Source: Pohlia nutans (taxonomy: Eukaryota > Streptophyta > Bryopsida > Bryales > Mniaceae). Taken from it: DNA of 64,000 nucleotides. Position 1 is the first letter of the stretch. The number at the start of each line of letters is the position of its first letter. The position numbers were made by a program, and so were the translations under genes. The stretch is taken from NCBI GenBank assembly GCA_022496805.1, contig CM040104.1:5617650-5681649 (forward strand), in the 5' to 3' direction. Below the pieces are notes generated by a model that ran no database searches, was not told where the DNA came from, and saw only the letters and a program-made list of their open reading frames with translations. Positions 49,201-59,957 of the stretch are shown piece after piece.

Positions 49201-51976
49201 TTACTGATCTGCGCCCCTTCGCACAGTTTCATCACGCCAACTATTTATCGCAGCATTGAAAGGGAACGACTGCAACGTGAAAAACTGTTGTGCATACACC
49301 TTCACACACGAATCCAAGTGACCATTGAGGCGGTTCCTCAGTTTGGATTTCATGAAACTCAAGGTGGAGAACGTTCTCTCATCCTCTACACTGCCCAACA
49401 CAGCCGTTATGGCTACTTCCGCCACGTTAATGAACTCCGAAAGTCGATTCAACATTAGTGCGTTTTGGCCAACCCGAGTCCACAGCTTGGTCACGGGATT
49501 CATATCGTGCGGTTCTTCCATGGCTGCTTTAGCGTGTGATTTCATCGTGAGCTTGAACAGATTGGACTGCAAGCTAAGGTTTCGTCCATCGATGATGGGA
49601 TCAACTTGCTTCATCAAAGGCTCCGAAATGGTGCCAAAATTCACTTCCCGGCACACACTATACTGCGATTTCAGAGTTTTCAGGTGCAAAGGGAACAACT
49701 CATCAGCATTAGCTTGGAGCCAGTATTGTGGGAAAACGATTCCCAAAGCATTGATGAGTTCTACCACAGGGAAGCGGGTGTCCAGTTCCAATCGCAGCAA
49801 CTCTGCTGCATCTTTGCATTGACCTTTCACGGAGCTGATGATACGGTCCAAATCCGCTTGCGAAACCGGCAACTTCTTCCCGCTGATGGCACAAATCGAG
49901 TGCGTAGGGTAGGTATGGTCATCAATTCGAAATGACAACTGCACATCTCCAGTGTTCAAATTAATAACCCACTCCTGTGTTATAGCATGCGAATTATTGT
50001 TCACAATGTCATGAAACATGCCAAAATGTTGCTGTTGCATTATCACTGTACATCATGTACAGTTCAGCTTGGCAAATTCGCACAGCTGCAACGTAATCTG
50101 CCACAAACACGTTATTGGATTGAGCAAATTTCATTAGGGAATCTACAGATTCCAGCATGGGTAATATGCACGGCAGAGCCAGCAAGGTTCCAATGTCGCA
50201 AAGGGAGTCGTAATTTCGGCGTGCGCACTCCCGAGCGGCCATTTGCTTGGCCGTCATCTTCGGCTCCTTCACAGTAGCGTCTTCACACATCTTCGCTAAC
50301 AGCGTTTTATACTCCCCCATAACCCTGCGCAAAGGACCAAGTAACGAAATCCAACGAGTCTTGACGTTTCGGAGCATTCGAAGCCCCTCTGTTTCCACAA
50401 TTTTGGCGAGTTTTTGAAACTCCAAATGGCGTTTCAGGCTCTCGCTAAAGTACGAGAACATGGCCTGGCAGAGGCCCTCTAGCTTTGCTACAATCGGCAG
50501 ATTTGAGAGTGGCTCTACGGCCAAATTCGTTCGATGTGCCATGCAGTGCACACCAAACATGAATGGCGCAACGTGGGCTTTCATGTTCACAGTGACCCCA
50601 TTCCTACATCCATGGAAAACACTATCCCCATCCGCCCCAAAACACACAATGCGGGCAACCAACGTTTCAACATCGAGGCCAGTATGGTGCACCACCATTT
50701 CATGTATCGCGCTCCCAACCACATGTGCCACATTCCCCTCATCTAACAGACTCAAAGACAACAGAATAGGGACTCTCTTGAACCCTAAACACACGTAGCA
50801 ATGGATAGACAACCACGACTGATGATCAACTGTAGTTACCTCATCGGCAGATAGGGAGAGGAAACGAGCCTGCGAAATCACGTTCTTTGTGTGTCCAGCC
50901 CAAATCTTGGCAATATGATCAGCCATCTCCCAGCCGAGCCCAACAGACCAATGTTTTTTGGGTAGCTCAGGAACACACAGGATTTCAAAAAGCTCATGGA
51001 AGTCACAGTAGTCGGACATAGGACGTCCTTGCTGAAGCAAAAAAAATACCGCCCTGAATTGAACCAATTTCCTACACCTCTCTTTCACTGCACCCGCTTG
51101 TACTTGTTGTACAACAGTTTCTCCAGCCTTACCATGACGAGCAAAATAGATTTTTTTATTTTTAACGTGTGCATTTCCAGATAGGAAATAGTACTGACCT
51201 GCGAGGATTTTTCCATGACTTGCGAGGGCCTTCCGCCTACCTGCATGCTTCCACAACGAATCAATTTTGGGCACAAGGAGCTTGTCCCGACCTTCCACCT
51301 CGGTGCAAATTTTACATCACACCTGCCGAATTTCGCCGTTGGAGGACACTACTGATTCTGCCCAAGGCAAACGCGCCGCCCACGTATCTTGCCAATGGCG
51401 GTTCCTCTCGTACCTACGCCGGCGAGCTCTGGCCAATTCAACCACGGCAGTCCCGACCACAGGATCGAGCTCTTCAACTTCTGAGCTCGCGTGCAGAGGC
51501 ATCTCCGATGCGGGAATTGCTGCCGCATTGCCCCCCGAACCTGCACACATGAAAGGCACAACGGACTCTGATTCAGCATCAGGTAGCGCTGCGCTGCCAT
51601 CGCTGGGCACCACCTGCGTGGTGCCAAAACGAAGCCCTTCAATCTCCACCCCAAGAGAGTCCACCTCCTCACCGCTGCCACCATACAAAAAATTCGTTAG
51701 AATTGACTGCTTGGACGCCATAAGAACAACAAAAATTGCAGAGATGCAATCCCAGTGCAAACAAGCACTACAGCCAATCAGACAGGAAAACAAATGGAAA
51801 GATGAATTACTCACCGTGCGAGGGCGCCTTAAAACTTGCTCGGCCGCGCCAGCCGCTGATGCAGCGCCTACTGAAAACCCACCACGATGAAACGCAAAAG
51901 CCTGCAACACTCCCGAAATGCAAAAGCCTGGTACAAAATTTCTATTACCAATGACCTTACGCTGGCGAATGGACAT
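49201..51976 (-). pseudogene. hAT-like transposase, one nonsense codon and one frameshift
   Basis: Frames 51,976-51,317, 51,298-50,009 and 50,046-49,201 form one broken gene of about 840 codons, counted from a likely start at 51,721 (MASKQSILTNFLYGG). Features in order: a CKIC ... SLWKHAG zinc-binding-like segment, a core with FLSLSADEVTTVDHQSW and ARIVCFGADGDSVFHG (RNase-H-fold acidic residues), VHCMAHRTNLAVEPLS, NVKTRWISLLGPLRR, and a C-terminal SVEDERTFSTLSFMKSKLRN dimerisation-type block. The lesions are a TGA at 51,319-51,317 and a shift near 50,020-50,045. I found no convincing terminal repeats; GCGACACG occurs inverted near 48,700 and 52,340. GC content is clearly higher than in the flanks. 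A domesticated gene is possible, but the lesions argue against function. Confidence 0.75.
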
Positions 51977-53032
51977 CGTGGAAGCGGATCACTGTAGCGA
52001 GGGTGTCGAAATTAGCCTGTGAGAGCTGGCGACGTGCGACCATGATGGAGACGCAGAGAAAATGGCAACTGTTCTTCTCAAATTAGTCTGCTGGCGTGCA
52101 TGGGATCCAATGGAGTATGGGCTGGCGATGGGCAGACGTTGTGGGCCCGCAGAGACGGCGAAGAGACCGGAGCTGGTTGAGCGGGACTGGCCGCCGTTTT
52201 CACACAACCCGTCAGATCAAGGCGAATTTTCCAAGAAGACGTCCTCGTTTGCCACGTCAGGAATTCGCCAACGTGGATTTACGGTAAAGGAGAGGCGAAA
52301 ATTCGCTAATGAAAAATTGGCTGTTTCAGACGTGTCGCAGTCAGGTAGCTCATGTTCGTGAGTACCTGAAAGTGCCCAACTTGTTAAGATAACCATATGA
52401 TGGCGTGGAAATTTCTTAAAATACCTCTTCTCTGCACAATAAGGATTAATAATAATCAGTCAAGCATTGTGCCACCATAACGTGAGGTATAAATAAATGG
52501 TCCACGACACCAGGACATATTTTTTAACACATTCATCAGTGGGACAGATGAAGTCAGAATGAGGACAGAAACGACTGCACAAAAGCAAAGAAGAGGTTAA
52601 GAGAAAAAATCACACTTTAGAGTTATCCGCAAAGTACCCCAAATCCTAGGTTTGTAACTTCTAAATTGAAATCACAGGGTCATTGATGCCACTGGCAGGG
52701 TTTCACTATAGACAAGAAATAGAACTCATGATAGACTCAATTCAGCCGTTAAGAATTCCAAAACACCAGTTTTGTCCTGGCTTTTACTGGACGCCAAGTC
52801 AAGTCACAAGTTCCTTGTGTGGTGGTGTCAGGGACGTTGGTTGATAGGAGGGACTTGGATTTCAAAGTTAGATCTCAAATCTAAACGAGGGAGGTAGTGG
52901 TAGTAAGCAGAGATTTGTGCCATTTGTGGAGATTTTTTTTGGGGAGATTTGTGCCATTTGTGGCAACTGACACCTTCATAAACCACTCAAATCCTGAGTT
53001 TATTTCACAGGATTACTTTGCGGCTACACTCA

Positions 53033-53170
53033 AATACATGTTAGATTTTCTTTTCCATGAAAAAGGAGGGCAAAAGACCGGTTCCCTACTACAAAAGAGT
53101 TATTTGTAAAGGGAACCAGTCTTTTGCCCTCCTTTTTTCATGGAAACGAAAACTATCTAACGTGTATTTT
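53033..53170. repeat. Long stem-loop, about 58-bp arms
   Basis: CCATGAAAAAGGAGGGCAAA ... GGTTCCCT pairs with AGGGAACC ... CTTTTGCCCTCCTTTTTTCATGG, and pairing extends outward to ATACATGTTAGAT / ATCTAACGTGTAT. The loop is about 30 bases. It is either a foldback MITE or a small-RNA precursor. Confidence 0.75.
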
Positions 53171-53474
53171 TTCACTGTGTCTGATGTAGGTATTTCGTTT
53201 GACCACGTTTGTAACAGTAGAATAATACGCTTGAGGCTTCAGCTTGACGAATAGTACATGCCATGAGACATGGTTATCAATTATGAATGTTTTGTTCTGA
53301 TGGCATTGGCAGAGTCAAAGTCTAATTTTTAATGAATCTTCTATTTGCTTAATATCTATGAGTTAGTAAAAGTTTTAATTTTTTTAGAAATCGGGTCCCA
53401 GCATGCGTCAAAATCTTGGTGTAAATCTAGCTGGGATAATAGATAATACCTTTGTTCTATCAGGTATAGGTGGA

Positions 53475-53790
53475 ACTTAGGCTCTCTTTACACTAGAGCA
53501 TCAAAAAAGTTGGGCCAGACTATTTTGGTGCCATTTCGACACCAAAGGCCGCATACAGGTCATTTTAGTGTCATTTTATCCATACTACCGGTAGGTTGGT
53601 ATGAAGGTTGGCACCAAATTATCTTAATTGCATTTCAATGCACCATCATGGCACCATGTTCACATGCCTTGAAGTTCCTGATGAGGCGAGAAGCCGTAGA
53701 GAAAACCTCACAAGGGCCATGGCCCATCCTTGAGAAGCCAACCTTTGAACTTGACGGCCTTTGGATAGTGTAAAGTGAGAAGGGGCCACA
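53475..53790. repeat. TIR element, CTTTACACTA ends
   Basis: GGCTCTCTTTACACTAGAGC at the left and ATAGTGTAAAGTGAGAAGG at the right are imperfect inverted repeats. The ends resemble those of the inner element at 30,118-30,530. Confidence 0.5.
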
Positions 53791-53874
53791 AAATAAAGTG
53801 CTGATTTTTAAAATAAAGTTCTTAAATATTCTTAAAAAATAAAAAATGATTGGCTGTATAATTTTTGGCCAAAC

Positions 53875-53937
53875 GGCCTCCCGGATTTTGCGTCAAACCC
53901 ACCTCTTGAGGTGGGCTTGACGCAAAATCCGGAGGCC
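53875..53937. repeat. Short hairpin, 29-bp arms
   Basis: GGCCTCCCGGATTTTGCGTC and AACCCACCTC are exactly or nearly mirrored by GAGGTGGGCTTGACGC ... CCGGAGGCC, with almost no loop. It is too compact for a typical MITE. Confidence 0.8.
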
Positions 53938-54439
53938 TTGAAAAATGTGCACTTTTGTTGCCATGGAGGACAAAAGTGTTGTCCATGTCATTTTCTCCTC
54001 CTTCCGTCCCTTGGGCTGAAAATTTCGGGTGTAAAGTGACATTCTTTGGTCTTCTCGATTTCTAGGCATTCCATTGGTTGAAATTTCTCTCCTCACGGCT
54101 TCTCGTCTCTAGTGGGCCTTACTATCAAACGTTTCAAAATCAGCCCCTTGGACTGCCTCATAGTGCATAGTTCAATTTGCCTGTACAAACATATTCAAAG
54201 CCAATGAGAACCGACATATTGTTCCTTCTTCAGAAACAAAAGGTTACATGTGTCTCAGTGCATCTTCCAAATAACAAAACACTTTGCAATAATACAAGGT
54301 GGCAAATTGTCGTCACCCCTCAAGGACTTCGTCTTCAATGTGTCATTCGCCAATCGTTGTGACTGCACAACGAAGAAAGGCCAAACAATAGTATCAGTAA
54401 ACATGTCATCTTAGTACTTTACCTCCACTACGCACTCAC

Positions 54440-54615
54440 TTCGGATAGGTAACTCAAAGTGGGCCTCAAATTTTTCTTGGGGACTTTCTTTTTTTAATTT
54501 ATTTTTTATCAATACATGCAATGCTCTTCACTGAGATTCTGGTGATATAAAATTTTCACAATATGATCAATCAAAAAGGTCGTTTAAAAACCATTAAATC
54601 TTGGTCCTTCAAAGC
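54440..54615. repeat. Family 4 TTAA-element fragment
   Basis: Contains ATACATGCAATGCTCTTCAC and AAATCTTGGTCCTTCAA from family 4. The termini are eroded. Confidence 0.55.
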
Positions 54616-55706
54616 TTTACTTACCTTGACAGAGTATACCCTCTCAGGAGCAACAGAGAAGACATCGTCAAGGGTCTCTTCGGCATGCCAGAATTTATGC
54701 CTTTTTTATAATACAATTGATGCTCAAACCGATCAAGTTCCTTCATGGCCGGACATTTCTTCATATGATTCTCAATATCTTCCTGCAAAATAGTGCTGCA
54801 CCATGTCCACAGAAAGAATAGACAACATTAACTTCCAGCAATTTCTGAAACTGATAATTTCAGCAAGCATGTTTACACCTCACCTCTCCATATGTTGTGA
54901 TTCTACAACTGGGCACTTGACAACTCAATCTTGTGAGGAATGATTACGTGACATCTTTACGTTAGGGTTTGCCGAACAAGACTATACTGCATAAATTTAG
55001 TACTCTGTTTAGTTATACACACAGAGATTGATGAACGTACTGTGATAGATCGATGGGACACGGAACCCTGTTCTGCATTGCCACAAAACCTGCAATTACA
55101 GAGTCTCTGGTATCAGAAAGAGATTTCTCCACAAAGTGCATTCATCCTTAAAACCTAGGGAGGTTCATTTTCCAAATGAAGTTAAGAATATTCAATGGCA
55201 CTGCCGAAAACGAGAATGAAATGCTCCAGGAAAGTTGGTTGCGCATACCGGTAGTCACAGCAACATTTGATCGCAGAGCTTTATAACAAAAATTACAGGA
55301 TTCCCAGAAAGAAAGCCTTCCTAAACCCTAAAGCCTTATGCCTAAAGCACATACTACAATCCTGGTAATGCATGTATGCGAAGCGCAAAACGCCGCTTCT
55401 TCGGTTGCCATAACTCGCATTTTCCCGGCTCCTGTTGCTTCATCTTCGCCCCATTGCAAGAAGTTTCCTCCATAAAACCTCCGCCCAAAATTTCACTAAA
55501 GGGAGAAAACGAAGAAGAATCCTTCACGACTGCCAAAACCCAATGCCAAAAACCCTTCGACACCGTCCCAACACAACGTCACATCTGTGCACTAAAAGCA
55601 TCTTCGTAACTCACCAAACAAAAAGACTTTGCAATACCCGGCAACCCAGGTATGAAGGTTTTGCACCCGGGTGGCGGTTCCCGCCATCTCATATGTTTAC
55701 AACGCA

Positions 55707-56198
55707 TTCCCGATTATTTAAACTTGTTGCTCTCTTTCAGTTCAATTTGAATTTGAATTCGTTTTGTGAGAGAGAGTAGCGCGCTTTTATTTTGATTTTG
55801 AATTCCTTGCGCATTGGCGGACGCAGTAGTGATCAAGGTGAGCGATGGAGTCTCGTTGTTGAGAAAATTGAGGACAGCCATGGGGTTGGAATGATTGTTT
55901 ACGATTGTTGCATTTGCAGTTCTTGTTGATGCATGTCACTTGAGGTTTTGTCTGTTGAGGGTTTAAGTTCCCGATTATTTAAACTTTTTGCTCTGTTTCA
56001 GTTCAAGCACGGCAGGTCCGTCTGGAGAATTTTGAATTCGTCTTATGGGAGAGAGTAGCGCGCTTTGATTTTGATTTTGATTTTGAATTCCTTGCGCATT
56101 GGCGGACGCAGTAGTGATCGAGGTGAACGATGGAGTCTCGTTGTTGAGAAATTGAGGACAGACGTGGGGTTGGAATGAGAGTTTACGATTGTTGCATT
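55707..56198. promoter_or_regulatory. Tandemly duplicated region upstream of gene C
   Basis: 55,707-55,918 and 55,969-56,198 are direct copies: both start TTCCCGATTATTTAAACTT and contain GAGAGAGTAGCGCGC, CGCATTGGCGGACGCAGTAG and GATGGAGTCTCGTTGTTGAG. The right copy ends about 220 bases before the gene C start codon. The content suits a duplicated promoter and 5' untranslated region, but no TATA box is certain. Confidence 0.55.
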
Positions 56199-56416
56199 AC
56201 TGGAACCTCGCGCGCAAATTCTTTGAGCCTTCGATTGCTTCTTCTTCCGCGGTGTGAATGGTCACCGACAAGTCGTGCATCTGTGTTCAACTGAATCGGG
56301 AAATTCCTGTGGAAATTATTTCTTACCGGGATTTTATGTATGATGTTGCAGGTTCTAAGAGTTAGTGGGGTTAAACTTAATATTACCCTGTAGTTTGTAT
56401 CAGCGCGGGTTTTGCA

Positions 56417-58934
56417 ATGGGAAGGCCACTCAAAGAAGAACCAGTGTTCCCGCCCTCGACATTCGCTGCGCCAAGTCGGGAGGAGCTTCTGGAAGACGTC
56501 CAGGGCGCCATTGTGTAGGCGTTCGAAGCCCGATGTTCGAAGTATGTCCGTCAAGAGGCCACGTGAGTGAATATCCTTTTGCTGCATCGTGAAGGGGGTC
56601 GCCAATTGTGTGAACCAACTTGAGCTCTTGGTTGTATTAATTTCATGCTTTGCAATGCAATTGCAGCATGGTGACTTTAGCGAGCTTACGCCGGATACTG
56701 GAGAAGGATCTCAATGTCGAGATAGGGTTTTTGGAAACTTATAAGGAGTTTGTCACCGGACTTATTAAAGAGGTAACGATTCTCCCATAAGGTGATACAT
56801 GATTTGTGTTATTAACCCCTAAGCGTCCACGGTGACCAGAATGGCCGTGATCATGTTTTTTTTAACAGTTTTGAGTAGGTCCTATGTGGACTTCCTCCTG
56901 TTCGAATTTGACCAACACATGCAATGATCTTCAACTACGGTAATTCTAGTGATATCAAATTTGGTTCCATCTGAATTATTGATTTTTCACAATATGATCG
57001 ATTGAATTTGTCATTTTAAAACCATGAATCCTTGATCCTTCAGGGGTTAATCTGATGAATAGTGAATTATGAATCTGATTATTGATTTTATTGATTGATT
57101 TTTCTGTTCAGCAGCTTCTGCAAGGACCTGAGGAACAAAGCCCTGAGACGGGGAAGGTGATTGAGGAGGCTGAGAGTGAAGCGATGCAGGAGGACGTCCC
57201 GAAGCCCAAAATGAAGCGCCTCAAGAAAATGGCTGACAGTGAAGGAATGAATAAGGATGAGGTGATTCAGATGCCACTGCCGGTTGTCAAAGAAGACCAA
57301 GTAAGACGTGACACTGAAGGAAGGATTTGGGAAGCTGCTGTTTATGATTCAGAGTTTTTGAAGCCATCGGAGTAGTTGGAGGTCAATTGTACTTCATAGT
57401 GTCCAGTCAAAGCTGATTTATCAGCTCGCCATATGCTGGAAATAGCAGATCTGGGTACCGAATCCTTCTCTGTCTTTGATGCTTTCCTCCTTCCTCTAAC
57501 GAAGCGGTTCAAGAGAAGGACCGGATGCAGTGAAGGAATGAAGGATGAGGTGTTGTCAATGTCAATGTAAGTGAAGGACTTGGTTAATTGGATGGTCCTT
57601 TACTGTCTGTCAATAGTTTTCTTTTGTTAAATGATGGGAGCTATAGTTGTCGCTCTTTGAGACTTCGTTGGTTACCTTCATTTTCTCTCTTGCATCTGAG
57701 CACCATCATCTTCGTGTACCTGCAGATTTTAAATTCTGAGATTCCTGAGAATGCTGAGAGTCCTGAGAATGAGGAGCCAGCACATATAGCATTCTGTGAA
57801 GAACCTGTGACTGAACCAAATGAGAAAGGCCATTCTAGCGCCGAGGAGTCGGATGATGTAACGAAGAAGGTGCCTAAGGTAACGCAACAGGAAGAACAGG
57901 TGGATGTGCTATTTCTTGAGTGAGTTTTTTTCATTTGGAACAATGCAATAGATCAACTAACAAATTTTGATTGAGTTGCAGTCAAAGCTGGTGGAATCGA
58001 AACCTGTTTATAGCAGGAAAGTGGAGCACTCGAAGAACATCGTAAAAGATTGTGGTATAACGTAAGTTCCTTACCACCCTCTTCAGTTATTCCCGTTGTC
58101 TCTTTTGCATAAATTATTTGTTTTATGATTGTATAAGTTTCCACTCTCGAACGATTCTGTATTAATGATGGCAGGCAGGCTTAAAATGAAATTTACATGT
58201 TAGCTCGCATATACTTACGTATGTAACCCCGGCTTGAATCCATTTCGCATCAGGTGGTTTGAATCTCTTTGTTTCTTTGGTGGTGCTATTTATTCAGTCC
58301 TATATGGATGTTGATAATCATTTCTTTCTTTACTTGTTTTCTTCTTTTACTCACCAAAGGAGACTTGCCCCCGCATGAATGAGAGCTTTGGGCTGCAAGG
58401 ATTATTTGCTGGAGTAATATTTGTCTGCAAGGTCGAGTGTTTTCGCCATTCTAAATGCTACAGAAACGTTCAAGGCAGTGTTACCTTAAGATCTCGCACT
58501 TGAAACAGCATGGGTTTCAGCTTTTGACTTCAATGCCTTGAGAATTTGAAGTCGAGCTGTGTGGTTAGAGATCGAAGTAACTTACACAAGGATGCACTTT
58601 GCAGGGTGCCTCCAAGTGTGTATAACAACGAATCACGACAGGAGGGTATTATGATTGCAGAGTTGGAGGCTATTCTACGCAAAGAGGGCCTCACTGCTAG
58701 TAAGTGCATCAGAAGATGGTATTAATGGTGCCGAAACTACAGAAGCGATGACTTCAAAAAGTAAGCTGAATCACTTTTTGATTTTTTTTGTGTTTTCTTT
58801 TTAATCCATTTTCATTTCAGTAGGCTGATTGGTCATAACTCAGAAACTGATTTTCTTTTTCTTTTTAACTGGCAGAAATAAAGGCTGTCTGGAGGCGAAA
58901 AGAGAAATTGAAAATCTGGAAGGGATCTATGTAA
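56417..58934 (+). pseudogene. Gene C: DEK-C-like plant protein, in-frame TAG at codon 34
   Basis: Exons: 56,417-56,562; 56,667-56,772; 57,112-57,300; 57,726-57,878 (or to 57,899); 57,982-58,061; 58,605-58,699; 58,876-58,934. Phases agree throughout. The protein would be about 275 residues but for a TAG at 56,516-56,518, between EDVQGAIV and AFEARCSKYV. Domains: a DEK-C-like helical segment (LRRILEKDLNVEIGFLETYK), a long acidic low-complexity middle, and a C-terminal conserved block (VEHSKNIVKDCGITVPPSVY ... IAELEAILRKEGL ... KAVWRRKEK). I recall this arrangement from a plant nuclear family with DEK-C-type N-termini. The ending LKIWKGSM replaces a family-like LEGI sequence, which is present in the neighbouring frame just before a GTAAGA donor, so a late frameshift is likely. 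Either a young pseudogene or a gene translated from a downstream ATG (56,668). Confidence 0.7.
56813..57050 (+). repeat. TTAA element, family 4 copy 4 (gene C intron 2)
   Basis: TTAACCCCTAAGCGTCCAC to CTTGATCCTTCAGGGGTTAA. Both TTAA are intact, 238 bases. It lies 40 bases after the exon 2 donor. Confidence 0.8.
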
Positions 58935-59138
58935 GAATTACATATAAAAGTAAATCATATATATATTAATAATAATTAATGTAATACATCAATCAACTTA
59001 TATCCTATTTATTGTTCTTTCTTCTAAAAGTCATAGCTCCTTGGAGCTTAATTGCACCTCTATAGATCTCCATGAACTAGTGTACTATTTAATGTATAAT
59101 ACTATGTCTAACACTCTCACTAGGACACTAGTTCTATT

Positions 59139-59940
59139 TATGTCATTTGTGTCAATAGAGTTTATGATTTAAAACTTTTGTCTTCATCTTTGAGTTCTCC
59201 CACTCATCTTTAACCCTTAAACGTCAAGAGGGCCTGGGCGGGGCAGCTCGGAAGGCATCTAAATTTTCGGAGGGAAAAAAAATTAATAATAAATAAAATA
59301 AAATAAAATGCAAAAACGGCTTTGCGGGACACTGTTGGTCAGCAATGTAGCACTGTAGCACTGCGGCATCTCAGCTGCCCCAACCTCAAAAACTTGTTCA
59401 ATTTCATAACTTTGATTGCTTACCAACGATTCCACAATCTCTCAAATGAGGCGCAAATTTGCAATCTAAATTGCTTTTTCAGTAGCTTTCCAACGCACCA
59501 ATCCACGCTTGATTTGGTTGAGAAAATCTACTTTTTTTCTTGATTATTCTCTTTTAAATAAGCCCATGGGGCTTACCTTGACGTTTAAAGGTTAAGTTTC
59601 AAATAGGTTGATAATACACGAACATTGTATGTTACTTGCTTGAGTTCATTATTTATACTTTGAATTAATTTAGTTATATTTATGTCTTTTAAATTATTTT
59701 CTTGAGATAAAAATTCATGGACTTCATTACGGCGGCGGCGATTACTTCCACGACTATTTGTCTTTTTCACTACTTGTTGTCGAAACATCACTTGTTTATC
59801 TTGTCTTGTACAAGGGTTTTGTTTGTGTCCATAATTGTCACAATATTTACAAGCTTGTGGTTGATTCTTATGTGATTTATTAGTAAAAAAATATGGCCTT
59901 TGAGAGGTCTTGGACATTTGACCAATTTGTTGTCGAGATC
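59139..59940 (-). pseudogene. Zinc-knuckle protein remnant split by a TTAA element
   Basis: The minus-strand frame 59,917-59,585 (110 residues) contains CKYCDNYGHKQNPC, a CX2CX4HX4C zinc knuckle, followed by an arginine-rich NRRRRNE stretch. The frame stops just inside the TTAA element at 59,210-59,595. If one TTAA is collapsed it stays open for about 18 more codons. It extends upstream to about 59,940 without a clear start. It is distinct from the copia zinc knuckle at about 63,590, so it is probably part of another retroelement gag or nucleic-acid-binding gene. Confidence 0.55.
59210..59595 (+). repeat. TTAA element, family 2 copy 2, interrupting a reading frame
   Basis: TTAACCCTTAAACGTCAAG to CTTGACGTTTAAAGGTTAA, 386 bases. 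It interrupts the zinc-knuckle frame. Removing the element plus one TTAA restores an open frame, which supports a 4-bp TTAA target duplication. Confidence 0.8.
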
Positions 59941-59957
59941 TCCCACTCCAAGACGGA

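Larger units (their letters stand above)
51977..55700. other. Intergenic stretch with hairpins
   Basis: No phase-consistent exons found. 51,980-52,350 is GC-rich and probably belongs to the hAT element. The rest holds the hairpins, one TIR element and a family 4 fragment listed separately. Confidence 0.5.

Noticed and set aside
49325..51552. Long plus-strand frames across the hAT region
   Set aside because: They are shadows of the minus-strand transposase, which shows the recognisable motifs.
51977..52361. Plus-strand frames of 63-99 codons in GC-rich DNA
   Set aside because: They probably come from the upstream region of the hAT element; no domain is visible and no splicing partner exists.
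56516..56518. Reassigned TAG codon
   Set aside because: Genes A and B end in ordinary TAG or TAA stops and other broken genes here carry TGA and TAA, so a mutation is far more likely than a variant code.
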